DNA of 51,312 nucleotides from Perkinsus olseni. Lineage: Eukaryota; Perkinsozoa; Perkinsida; Perkinsidae. The DNA lies in NCBI GenBank assembly GCA_013115135.1, contig JABANP010000393.1, positions 1 to 51,312 on the forward strand, written 5' to 3'. The position numbers and the translations under genes were made by a program. Numbering within the stretch: position 1 is the first letter of the stretch; every line of letters starts with the position of its first letter. Positions 41,656 through 50,671 of this stretch are shown here, piece after piece. The notes under the pieces are model-generated. The model worked only from the letters and a program-made list of their open reading frames with translations. It ran no database searches and had not been told where the DNA came from.

Positions 41656-43307
41656 ATGGGGTACTTCCTTAGTCGTGCAAGTTACAAGGTGTGTGGGTGG
41701 GTTTATAGTCCAACGCCGGTTCCGCCTTATACTCTAGCCGATGTGCTCAGCTGAGGCTCTCTGTAGCCATTGATACGCGGACTGTTTTTCAAAAAGCTTT
41801 CCTCTGGGGTAGAAGTTGTTACAAACTGGGTATCTTGTGGAGAGGTCATAGAAAAACTCTATTATTTAACGTCATGATCGTCGTCAATTTTGAGTAGGAG
41901 CCAGGGTTGTATCGTTCTCGAAGATGCGTACAGTATCTTCGAAGTAAGAATTATACTTATGCATGCACTTCGTGAGTATGTAAGATACTCAGTGCCATCA
42001 TCATTAGCAGGTTGAACTTCTTAAAGTCTCCCTCGGGCTAGAACAACAGCGAGAAGTGTATTTTCGTGGCGCAGCGGTAATTTTCACTATTGATTATCAA
42101 CCTCTATACGGGTGGCAGTATCGAGTATCTCTCTGGCCACTATCATTGATTCAAGATATTAAGACGGAAAATTTGGCAAGAAATTTTTAACTGATAGTTG
42201 TGATGCTCGTTTGCCCGAGTATCTTCCACCTCGCACGCGGAAGATTTGGTGTAATGTCTCAACGGTCGGTTGGATGCTGTCCCGCCGGAACGCAGGTAAT
42301 ATTTTCCACGACGAATTCGGAAAATCTCGAAAATCTTTCAAGGTCGGGACAGAAGTTTTGTGAAAGATACTTTCAGGTTATCTACGAGGTCAATGTGAAA
42401 TGCAAGGATGACGAAACGGCCAAAAGATTTTTCGGCTGGTTGGTGAATCAAGGGCACGTGGCTGAGGTTATGAAGAATGAAGGATTCTCTTCGGCTGAGG
42501 TCAGATATTACCGCGCGCCACGAAATTGAGGATGGATAATTTTGAGGCGCGGTGACGGATTTATTCAGGTCCTGATGGACGCTGAAGATCCCCTAAAACT
42601 GGTTGCAAGATACGTTGTTGATAGTATGGATGATTTGGAAGCATACTCTAGCGGGCCAGGAGTAATATGCGAGGTTGAGCTGGGACTTCATGAAATGAAA
42701 GATACCGTGTATGGAATATGCGAGAATGATTTTGGATGTAGCCCATAATCAAAGATACCATCGATGAGGTTGAGCGAGCAGTTGATAAAAAAAGAAGATT
42801 CCGTATAAGTGATATAGTGGTCGATCCCAGGATTAGCGCATGATAAAAGATGCCATCGGGGTGAGGATGGGGTCCTACGGACACTATCAGGTTGTGCTGA
42901 AGAAAGCAGGCATTGAGAAGTTCGGTGACTCTTTCACGGCAACAAGAAGGGTTTTACGTAGTGCTCACACTGTGTTCAAATGAGGTCCCGAGTTCGATTC
43001 CCAGCGGAGTCATTTTTTATGATTTATTTCACTTTCATTGTGGTGTGTTGGGTTGTTGACAGGATTGTTATCGTACTAGTTATTCGCTTTTCGCTCGGTG
43101 GCCTGACTTCGATCCTGAAAAAGCGAAGAGGCGCACTTTAGGGGTACAGAATTTCGCAGAGAACATCGCACATGCACGGCGACGGGGGCTTACTCCGAAC
43201 GCAGCAGGTTGAGCGTGCGTATTACGAAATGAAAGATACCATGTGAATAGCCAGGGCACTCCGAAGATTTCTCTGTATGGTCAGCGGATCATTTATTCAC
43301 CCCATGA
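41656..43307 (+). CDS. DUF4286-like small protein with a C-terminal extension
   Basis: The core exons are 42377-42499 (VIYEVNVKCKDDETAKRFFG, WLVNQGHVAEVMKNEGFSSA), 42569-42661 (VLMDAEDPLKLVARYVVDSM, DDLEAYSSGPG) and 42891-42950 (VVLKKAGIEKFGDSFTATRR). Together they match the DUF4286 pattern: a beta strand 'IYEVNV', then WL..H...M....GF, then an alpha-beta repeat, and R(V/D) near the end. Further exons 43063-43207 (LFARWPDFDPEKAKRRTLGV) and 43255-43307 add a basic tail not usual for the family. A start at 41656 (MGYFLSRASYK) and an exon at 42011-42076 are possible but weak. Introns include a 47-nt GTTGAG unit (43208-43254) and a tRNA-like one (42951-43062). Confidence 0.62.
42511..42552. repeat. 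inverted GGCGCG motif in an intron
   Basis: CCGCGCGCCACGAAATT (42511-42527) and AATTTTGAGGCGCGG (42538-42552) form an inverted pair around an 11-nt spacer, inside the intron 42500-42568. The motif is the same TTCGTGGCGCGGTGA unit seen in other introns. Confidence 0.6.
42664..42724 (+). repeat. short GTTGAG element flanked by a 10-bp direct repeat
   Basis: A 41-nt unit, GTTGAGCTGGGACTTC...AAAGATACCGTGTATGG (42674-42714), lies between two perfect copies of AATATGCGAG (42664-42673 and 42715-42724). The junction reads AG/GT, so the unit plus one repeat has the form of an intron that could be removed without trace. Confidence 0.7.
42951..43062 (+). other. tRNA-derived intron of the DUF4286-like gene (sense)
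   Basis: A 112-nt intron. ATGAGGTCCCGAGTTCGATTCC (B box at 42991-43001) is followed by CAGCGGAGTC and a run of six T, then a GTTGTTGACAG acceptor. AGGTCCCGAGTTCGATTC is what intact tRNA genes here also carry (compare tRNA-Val). Confidence 0.7.
43208..43254 (+). repeat. 47-nt intron that is a GTTGAG unit
   Basis: The whole intron, GTTGAGCGTGCGTATTACG...AAAGATACCATGTG...CCAG, matches the repeat family found at 37970-38210 and 42674. Removal joins NAAG to HSEDFSVW in frame. Confidence 0.6.
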
Positions 43308-43730
43308 CCGAGTCTTCGTCAGAGCCGCTAGAAAAAGGCGGAGCGAAACAGACGGAGGGGGAGGTCGAACCTCGACATTGGTAGCAGCAAAAGATTCCTC
43401 GCCGTTTCATTGGTATGAATCTAAACGCATGATTTTAATGATTCGCTGTGTGTGAGCTCGCTTAGCGTGGGCGTATGCTCACCAATGATTTCGGCTTCGA
43501 GGGTTGCTTTTACGGATTCTAGCAACCATGGCCTGAGGTTAATGTTATAAATCTTGCAATCTTGCCTTTTCTCAACGGCCAGGTATCTTGCTTGCCAGTT
43601 CTGTCAAATGCCAGTTGTTGGGAGAGATCAGATTATTCGAGAAAAGTGAGAAGTCGTCCATTAGTGATTGACTCGAGCTGTGGAATTTGAAGTTCGTGTG
43701 AGCTCAACTGTACCGCAGTTCAATTATATA

Positions 43731-43860
43731 TCATGTGTGAAACGGTTGATCGACATGGCGTATATATGTATGAAACGGTTGATCGATTTATCGTATAAAT
43801 GTAAAAAACGGTTCATCGACATGGCATATACGTGTATGAAACGGTTGATCGATTCGTCAG
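43731..43860 (+). repeat. 33-bp tandem repeat, four units
   Basis: Four units of about 33 bp share TGAAACGGTTGATCGA and alternate GACATGGC/TTTATCG spacers. On the plus strand they encode CMKRLIDMAYI-type 11-residue repeats in an 81-codon frame (43668-43913), of unknown status. About 110 bp further on, 43974-43992 is a perfect palindrome CCGTTTCACTGTGAAACGG with the same TGAAACGG core. Confidence 0.8.
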
Positions 43861-43929
43861 GTACGAGGGTATTTACAAAGAAGTTGTCTACTCGTACGAG
43901 CTTGACGTACTAGAAGATCCCGCCTGGTG

Positions 43930-44510
43930 TTAAAGGTGAGGAGAATCATATTTGATGAAATCACATTCGAACCGTTTCACTGTGAAACGGCTGATGCATT
44001 CGCCTGTCTTCCCTTGTCTGACGTGTCCGGCAAAGTTCTCGGACTCGTGGTCTCTCCCGCAGCGCCACGAATCCCCACGAGTATCGATTCGACGTCTGTC
44101 GAGCGAATCCAGCCGAACTCGCACGCGGTGGCATAAGAGTAACCAACCCTCCTCAGGAAGAGTTCAGGTAGATACAATTTCGGAACATTCTTTGTCAGTT
44201 GGTTCCCACCGTATTTGTGGATGATGGCGCTTTGTAACACTTGCGGAGTGGTAATACGCGTGAGAGTTTTAAACCCCTTTGGGCGATAATTCCTGGCTTA
44301 CCATTCTGTGTGTGTAAATTCATGATATTCGAGTGCGAGAATTGTGGAATTCATCTTACTTCCCCTGAGGACTTTATCGCGAAGGCTCTTCGGTTTTGTC
44401 AGTGAGGCGCAGATCCTCTTGACCACGCTCTGCAGTTTTGCCGGAATATCTTTCTTCCGAGGCTTGCCGTCTGAGCTGGACGATTTCACGCTTCGCTTCT
44501 ACATGCATCA
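43930..44510 (-). CDS. uncertain minus-strand gene fragments
   Basis: Minus-strand open stretches such as SAIIHKYGGNQLTKNVPKLY (within 43977-44240) and MHVEAKREIVQLRRQASEER (from about 44504) read like protein and could be exons of one gene. Two frames compete over 44298-44489, and I cannot join them convincingly. No family is recognised. Confidence 0.28.
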
Positions 44511-44605
44511 AAAGAGGAAAGAAATTTGGTCTGTACGGTCGAGCGAGGGTGCCTGGTCGCGGCGTTCTCTTATATAATCGCTCATGAGAACATCATTATA
44601 GAGTG

Positions 44606-45217
44606 ATGATATCCACGTCTCCGATCAGCATCTCGGTTGGGCCTTCTGCACCGCCGACGAAGCCGAGAATAGAGGAGGATCTTCTCAGGTGAGCTCGTTC
44701 TCGCCGTGATCGCTCGTTTTAAATTCGCGCGCCATCTCCTTGGCGCTTTTCTTCTTCTTCCGTGTAATTGTCCTGGCTGCCGTTTCAATTCGTCTCTCGA
44801 GCAAGACGTTGTAAGTGGTCTGAGTGGTCTCTTCATTCTGTTGCGTACTTCAGGTGGACACCCGTCCAGAAACCCGGGAAGAGGATACCGGCGAAGTGGT
44901 TGACGTGGCGGGTAAGAATATACTGGAACCGAGAATCGAACTCGGGACCTACTGCGTGTTAGGCAGTCGTCATAACCAACTAGACCATTCCAGCTGTTGC
45001 GCATTATACTCGTCTTTGCTAACTGTCAGCCCCTCAACCCGCCTTGTCTGCCCCGGGTGAGTCTGAGAGTAGCGTCGAGTCCTCCCGCGTGACCCCGCCT
45101 GGAGAGATGTCTGACGGCTTCGTCCAATCGAATGTCGAGGAGGATACCGAAGCGGAGGAAAACGAGTCGGCCGGAGTTGCTCGGCAACGATCGGACGATG
45201 ATGTAGACCGGGACTGA
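44606..45217 (+). CDS. acidic Ser/Glu-rich protein, unknown
   Basis: The last exon (45030-45217, TGA) encodes PQPALSAPGESESSVESSRV...FVQSNVEEDTEAEENESAGV. The one before ends VDTRPETREEDTGEVVDVA at 44911. Between them is a perfect short intron, 44912-45029 (GTAAGA...TTTGCTAACTGTCAG). It contains a tRNA-Val gene. A first exon from ATG 44606 (MISTSPISISVGPSAPPTKP) ends with a good donor, but its phase leads into another frame of the second exon, so the 5' end is uncertain. The protein is low-complexity and acidic. No domain is recognised. Confidence 0.5.
44921..44994 (-). tRNA. tRNA-Val (AAC) inside a 118-nt intron
   Basis: The fold is intact: acceptor GCTGGAA with TTCCAGT (one G-T wobble), D arm around GGTCTAGTTGGTTATGA, anticodon stem ACTGC/GCAGT with loop CTAACAC (AAC, read as IAC), T arm CCGAG-TTCGATT-CTCGG, discriminator A. 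It lies antisense in the intron 44912-45029, nine bases from the donor. Downstream of its 3' end there is no TTTT, only TATTCTT, so transcription may be inefficient. The 74-nt body is identical to the copy at 46233-46306. Confidence 0.92.
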
Positions 45218-45690
45218 TCTTTCCGGTGGTTACCTCGATTCAACCAGGCAATCCAGCCAAGGGTCCGACGGAGGCGAGTTGATGTGTTGCGGCGAATGCT
45301 GAGTGAAGGACTCGAAATCATTGGTAGGTGATCGCGGGACGCTGTGTTCCGAATGCTTCCCGTCAAATCGCCACCTGCGAAGAATGTGGCATTTCGCGTT
45401 TTTGAGTAGGATTTTGCTGTGCGTTGATGGCTGATAAATGATCAGCAGCTACTTCACTAAGGCCCTCCGAATAATCTTATTTCAGGCCGGCCGTCGCATC
45501 CTACAGTTTCCTTTTACGGCTTGATACTGACTAAGCTGAGAGAACGAGAGATGACGCAGAGCGAAATTCTCGACGCTGAGCGGAGATTCCAAAATAGATT
45601 GCGTAGCCATTGGACTTCCACTTTAATCGAAGATTTCTGATTATCTCGGGCTTGTGTGAATGTCATTCTCCGTCGCTCACGGAGCGGCGA
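45218..45690. other. intergenic
   Basis: No supported gene is seen. A minus-strand frame at 45034-45366 is the shadow of the acidic exon. Confidence 0.4.
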
Positions 45691-46130
45691 GATGAATTAG
45701 TAATTCAGAATTACCGGGGGCCACAAGACGGAAACCCGTTTGGAAGGTGTAATTTGCGCGCTTGACAAGTTTAGTTTGGCGCGCCCCGAGCCGCAGTATA
45801 AAGGATGCCTCGCGCGCGTGCAGCGACGCCAGTGCAGCAGTGGCGCAGGAAATCACCCGTGCCGGTCGGACTCGATTAACGCGGTAAAAGAAAGACCAGA
45901 CAGACTCGACGGGGGGCTCCCGCGCTGCTGGACCCGCTTAATCACACCACCACCTTGCAGCGCACCCGCGACTGCAAATCACCACTGGCATGGCGGAGTG
46001 TCAGTCCGCAGCCGCCCGGGTCGCGGGCTCTAGTCTAGCGGTCCGCTTTGCGGGTTGCTGCGGCGCTACACACAGACTTCGTGTCGTAGGGTTCGGTGGC
46101 GAGGCAGGCCAAACGCGCCAAAAGTGACGC
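45691..46130 (+). other. GC-rich locus with a TATA box, possible structured RNA
   Basis: This stretch is much richer in G+C than its surroundings. GCAGTATAAAGG (45795-45806) is a good TATA box. Downstream, several stable hairpins can be drawn, for example GCGGAGTGTCAGTCCGC. The 97-codon frame (45740-46033) is Arg/Pro-rich and starts upstream of the TATA box, so I do not trust it. No known RNA family (U snRNA, SRP, RNase P, rRNA) was recognised by eye. Confidence 0.4.
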
Positions 46131-46183
46131 GATTCTGCAGATGCCAGAATTGTCTCGTTTCCTGAACCATTTCAAGAAGGAGA

Positions 46184-46398
46184 ACACTCAATCGTCCATA
46201 GCTTTTGAGTTTCGAGATTTGAGTAGGTAAAATACTGGAACCGAGAATCGAACTCGGGACCTACTGCGTGTTAGGCAGTCGTCATAACCAACTAGACCAT
46301 TCCAGCTTGCGATATAGTGGTTTAGGGACGGGGACGACTCTGACATCAGCAGAAGCGTCAAATCTCGAAACTCTCACAGCTTTGGACAATTGAGTGTT
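46184..46398. mobile_element. inverted-repeat element carrying tRNA-Val
   Basis: Left arm 46184-46223 (AACACTCAATCGTCCATAGC...TTTCGAGATTTGAG) and right arm 46360-46398 are inverted copies of about 40 nt with roughly 85% identity. The tRNA-Val gene lies between them. No transposase is present and no clear target duplication was found. It could be a foldback or MITE-like element that has captured, or is built around, a tRNA gene. Confidence 0.65.
46233..46306 (-). tRNA. tRNA-Val (AAC), second copy
   Basis: The 74-nt body is identical to 44921-44994. Here the 3' end is followed immediately by TTTT (46229-46232), so this copy has a proper Pol III terminator. GTAAAA before it and GACATCAG after it also give it intron-like borders, though no host gene is evident. 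Confidence 0.93.
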
Positions 46399-46879
46399 AT
46401 TCTTTAACCCGAGCCCCTAACCAACTCCTAACTAAACGCCGGGAATGACAAAGGATGAAACCACGAATCAAACACTTTAGTCACTCTTTTGCCTCTTATC
46501 GACACCCGTTAACCGGCCAGCCGATCCTCTGCGCTTCCGAGGGGACGTCTCTACGAGTGGAGCACAGGCATCCCTCAACCAAGCTAGCTCAGCCTGGTCC
46601 TTAATCTGAACAGCGAACGATACCATGTGGACGCTCTCAGCGATTATAAGTCGAGGAAAGTGAAAGTGAGTTCAAGCGGAAACCTTCCATATGAAGTCTT
46701 CCTGCACAAGAACGGTCAGGCGTACGTTTAGTCGAGCCGAGCTACTCGCTATGGTGAGATATAAATCCTCAAACTACTGATTTTCGCTGTTTTAAGACTA
46801 AGTGTTTAATGCCAATCTCCAAGGTGTACTTTCCATCAAACTAGACTATTACTACTACGTACACTCCGTAGAAATTTAA
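46399..46879. other. intergenic
   Basis: I see no gene. This is the 3' flank of aminopeptidase P. Confidence 0.4.
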
Positions 46880-49800
46880 TCAATACCCAACTACATGTGC
46901 TTCGGTATTGGCCAAAACTCGTGCATGATATGCATCCAACCATTCGATCTCATCGTCAGTCATCTCCTCGACGTTGATCAATTTCTTCTGTATCGGGACC
47001 AACGTTAGCGTCTCCATCTCCAGCAAATGCTGGCCGGGGATCAGGGCGTGTTCAACAGGAGACTCTGAAAGAAATAACGGGTGCGCGTGTCGAACCCGAG
47101 ACCTCCCGGCTCACCCTTCACCAGCATCAGACTTTCAATACGGATACCGAACTCGCCATCTTTGTAGTATCCCGGCTCGTTGCTGATGACCATACCGGGC
47201 TTCAACTGCTCGGGAATCCTGAGTGAGTCCCATGTAGAATTTCGGCAATACGACTATAGTACCCTGGACGGCCAGGAGGTCCGATGTTCTGAGGTCCTTC
47301 ATGAACGCAAAGATATGCTCCAACACCATGACCTTGAATTAAAACATCAGTTGGAGCCGCGTCTTCCTCAAGAGATGAATTTCTAGTCTTCCGTTATTAC
47401 CAGTTCCATGCCTGAAGTCCATACCGCCTTGCCAGAGGTATTGCCGAGCCAATGAATCCAGAGCCTGGCCGACAGTTCCCACTGGGAACTTTTGCTTCGC
47501 TAGAGCAATATGGCCTCGTAAAACACGGGTATAAGCGTCCTTCTCAGCGGCGGTAGGAGTGCCGAGATGAACCGTCCGAGTGACATCAGTCGTGCCCTGC
47601 CAGTACTGTCCGCCAGAATCAACGAGATACCTAGCAAAATATCTTTGCGCACAGGCAAGAATATTCATGTGCCTTACATTTCTTTATCACTCGCAGCTCT
47701 CGCGGAGCCCTTAGTCGGACTGTAGTGGATCACCGCCGCGTTAGGTCCGAAGGAAGAGATAGCTGACATTGATGATCTTGCAATCTTGCGATTCCTCCAC
47801 GCGCCCATTACTGGTGAAGCTCAGCCCACGGAAATTGTGGCTCTGCTTCCTGAATTCCTCGAGCTTGTCAGCGACATCAACCTCATCAAGATCAGTTCGC
47901 TTGAGCTCAGCGAGTTGATGCTCCAACCAGTACCTAACTCGGATACGATCATGCTTTTAAATGAAATGACTTCCGCTATATCCCCACAACAGCCTATTCC
48001 TGGCTTATTTTGAATCATTCATGCTCCAACCTCAGATACGACTCTTACATGTATCTAGTCTTCGCCACTCCGTCCTCCCGATGAGCCTCTCGGGCTCCGT
48101 CGCACTCGACCTCGTTTTTGATTGCCTTCCACAACACCATCGGCAATCTGCTCTCATACTTCTCCGTCTCCGCGCCAATCGCGGCATAAACAGCCATGTT
48201 GCAAGCGATAGGATCGAGCCAAACTTTACCGAGGGAGGAGCTGTTGGACTTCAACCAGGAAAAAACCTGAAGAGATACATCCACATTTTTCCGCGCGCAA
48301 GAGAGATGATGAAAGTTTCACGCACCGTCTAGTTTTCTGGGTTATGTGAATACAAGGTGGAACGTGACCCACGATGTGACCAGACGGGAATTTTGTCAAG
48401 ATTGTTCGATACAACTACCCATGCTACAGCCGACACACATGGACTTGATACTAAGCAGACCGTAGCCGCTGGCGACTGGAAGAGTTTTTGAAGACCACTA
48501 TTGTGTAGATTCGGCGTGACAGCCGTCTCCCCTTATGCTGAGAGACGCGGCGATCGTACCATGTACAGCACGGTGTATGAGGAAAGCTTCTATCGGCAAC
48601 AACCCACACACGAAAGACAATTCCGAATAATGCGGTACGGCTCACTACACGATCGTAGCCCTAAGTCATGCCATCTCTCCTCTTACTTCCTCATAAGGCC
48701 TGCACTGCACACCCGCTTTCTGCATGGCTTGGGTAGCGTCCTGCGTGAAACGCGATGAGTTGACGAAGAGGAGACAGGTGTCGGGTAAGGTAACAAGATA
48801 CGACATAAACAAGGGGTTGTATCTGAGACGGAGGGAAGAAACCAGGGTGAAACTGCGCTGATGCCGAAGGTGTCAATCGGACGATCAGATATTTTATTTC
48901 GCGGAGAGCGAAGGTAATACAACCTGGGACAGCAAATCGGTGCGTCGTCTACTGCTGGATATGAAGCAAACGAGATTTTAGAAAGAGATTTTAGATGCCA
49001 AAGAGGTCACATACTACGCAGGCGGGGATGATAACTGCTACAATTGCATATGAATTTATTAGAATATGATATATACCCAAAAAACGATGTACCAATATCC
49101 AACGTGAATAAATGAACTATGATTCAATCAATTCATTGAAGAGATCATCTTATCTTATTAAGATTTAGTATCAAAATGTTAGAAATATATTTGAAAATGT
49201 TATGATAGTTTACGCATTCAATATTATTATCCACCGATGTCTTTATACGACGAAGCATGGGAAGAATCTAGCTTTCCTTGAAGTATCGCTCGAAGATTGG
49301 AAAGGTCCTCGCAAATTAAATTATGATATAGCTGACTCGATATCAGTTCCCCTGAGATTGGTGGTCCAAGCAATGACGTCCAAAGAGGAGGCCAACATTG
49401 CAGTGCAGTTTTGCTTCTTCATAGCCTCTCTAGCTCGCTCTAGTTTAGATGTAGTACTTTCACCAGAGTACTTCTCGTCGAGGAAGAAGACCTGCGATGA
49501 TGATCAGGCTACTCATGGACTCCCTGGGACTCGCAAGGTTCAACGTAAAGATTCGTCAGTGAATTAATTTCATATTTCAACCGGAGGGAAGTCGTAATTC
49601 CTCCTCTCTACGCCTACGAGTATGCAACGTAGACAACCTAACCTCTCTCGTATCTTTCGAGCTTGGAGCTAAGATTCCCACATCCTATTACCGGATCACT
49701 GCCTGGCTTGGGCCTAGGATACTGCTTATCTTGGTCCCATATGGCATCTACTAAATTCTGTTTCTCCATCGCGATCTTCAAACCACTCTTGGTGTAATCC

Positions 49801-50488
49801 ATATAACTTGCCACTGATGTTACCGACGGATCGACACCGATCGCAACATCCCTAGCATTTTCTGAAGGAGAAAAGGAGACCAACTCGAAGGTGTACAACA
49901 GCTACTGTTGCCCTGGGTAAACACCATTTTCTTATAAAATTGTAATGTGAACTCGCCATACCGCCGACCGTCTCTCAGTGAAGAACCGAAGTTATCGAAT
50001 ACGAAGGTCCTTTGAAAACAGAGTACGATTTATTGAGAACGAAGGAGAGCTCGACATTCGGCGAAATCTCTAGTCGTCAGCATTGATGGCTTCCGAAGCA
50101 CCCCAAAATTATTACTGAGGAGCCAATCTTTGACTGTGGGAGTGTTGGGCTCGCGGTCCTTCATCAACGACCATTCTTTGCCGAATTGATTTTGGGCTTG
50201 TAAAAAATATCTTCCATCAGTCCACAAGAGGGCTTGAGTTGGAGTGACCACGCATGTTCCAGCAGAACCATCAAATCCAGACAAATAAGCCACGCGTTCG
50301 TCGCAGGCTGCAATATACCTGCCATTCGATACCACAACTTACACAAATCGTGTCCAAGAACAAGCTTACTCAGACTGATGGGCGTCATCGTGGCGAACTA
50401 TGTAGGCCCCGAATTGCTTCTGCTGCATGAGCTGACGGAATTTTGCAAGCCTGTCGGACAAGGCCTCTAGCGGTACGACACGAGACAT
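46880..50488 (-). CDS. Xaa-Pro aminopeptidase P (M24B)
   Basis: A cytosolic-type aminopeptidase P that removes N-terminal residues before proline. It starts [20 protein letters not shown] at 50488. Then come the creatinase N domain ([38 protein letters not shown]), the middle domain ([38 protein letters not shown]) and the pita-bread catalytic domain. All five metal ligands are present: [19 protein letters not shown] (two Asp), HGTG (His), NEPGYY (Glu) and GIRIES (Glu). It ends [18 protein letters not shown], stop at 46880. At least ten introns are present, including a 51-nt first intron and a 50-nt tRNA-derived one (47065-47114). No signal peptide is seen. A dispersed repeat lies in the intron near 48535. 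Confidence 0.93.
47065..47114 (-). other. 50-nt aminopeptidase intron made of a tRNA T arm (sense)
   Basis: It lies between [11 protein letters not shown] and [10 protein letters not shown]. It reads GTGAG, then CCGGGAGGTCTCGGGTTCGA (B box at 47086-47095 on the minus strand), then CACGCGCACCCG and TTATTTCTTTCAG. The T-rich tail is the polypyrimidine tract. This is the shortest member of the set. Confidence 0.82.
48535..48587 (+). repeat. dispersed repeat, copy 2 of 2
   Basis: ATGCTGAGAGACGCGGCGAT through GTATGAGGAAAGC matches 34011-34064. It lies in an intron of aminopeptidase P, opposite to the gene's direction. Confidence 0.75.
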
Positions 50489-50671
50489 GGTAATAAGATG
50501 ATTAGATGCTACAGAGCACCTCCAGAGAGAACGAGTCAACATAAACTGGCAAGGTTGTACTCTACCCGAGGGCCGAGCTAGAAGAAGATTCCCAATTCAG
50601 GACTCGTCTATTGTGCTACGAACTGTCCCACACAATGAAGTCATCGATCGGAACCTGTAATCTCCCTACTG

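Noticed and set aside
41760..45620. Spliced-leader-like GTAGCCATT strings at about 41764 and 45604
   Set aside because: Only 8-9 bases match the dinoflagellate/perkinsozoan leader core and the rest does not, so neither is evidence of a spliced-leader gene or a retroposed leader.
46184..46398. CRISPR-like or telomere-like structure
   Set aside because: The arms are inverted, not direct, and no spacer series exists. No CRISPR array is present anywhere in this eukaryotic window.
48205..48225. B-box-like GGATCGAGCC on the plus strand
   Set aside because: It is coding sequence of aminopeptidase P ([13 protein letters not shown]), conserved in position with the family, so the likeness to a B box is chance.
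49202..49567. 121-codon plus-strand open frame
   Set aside because: It is the shadow of an aminopeptidase P exon on the minus strand ([18 protein letters not shown]), which fits the family; the plus frame does not.
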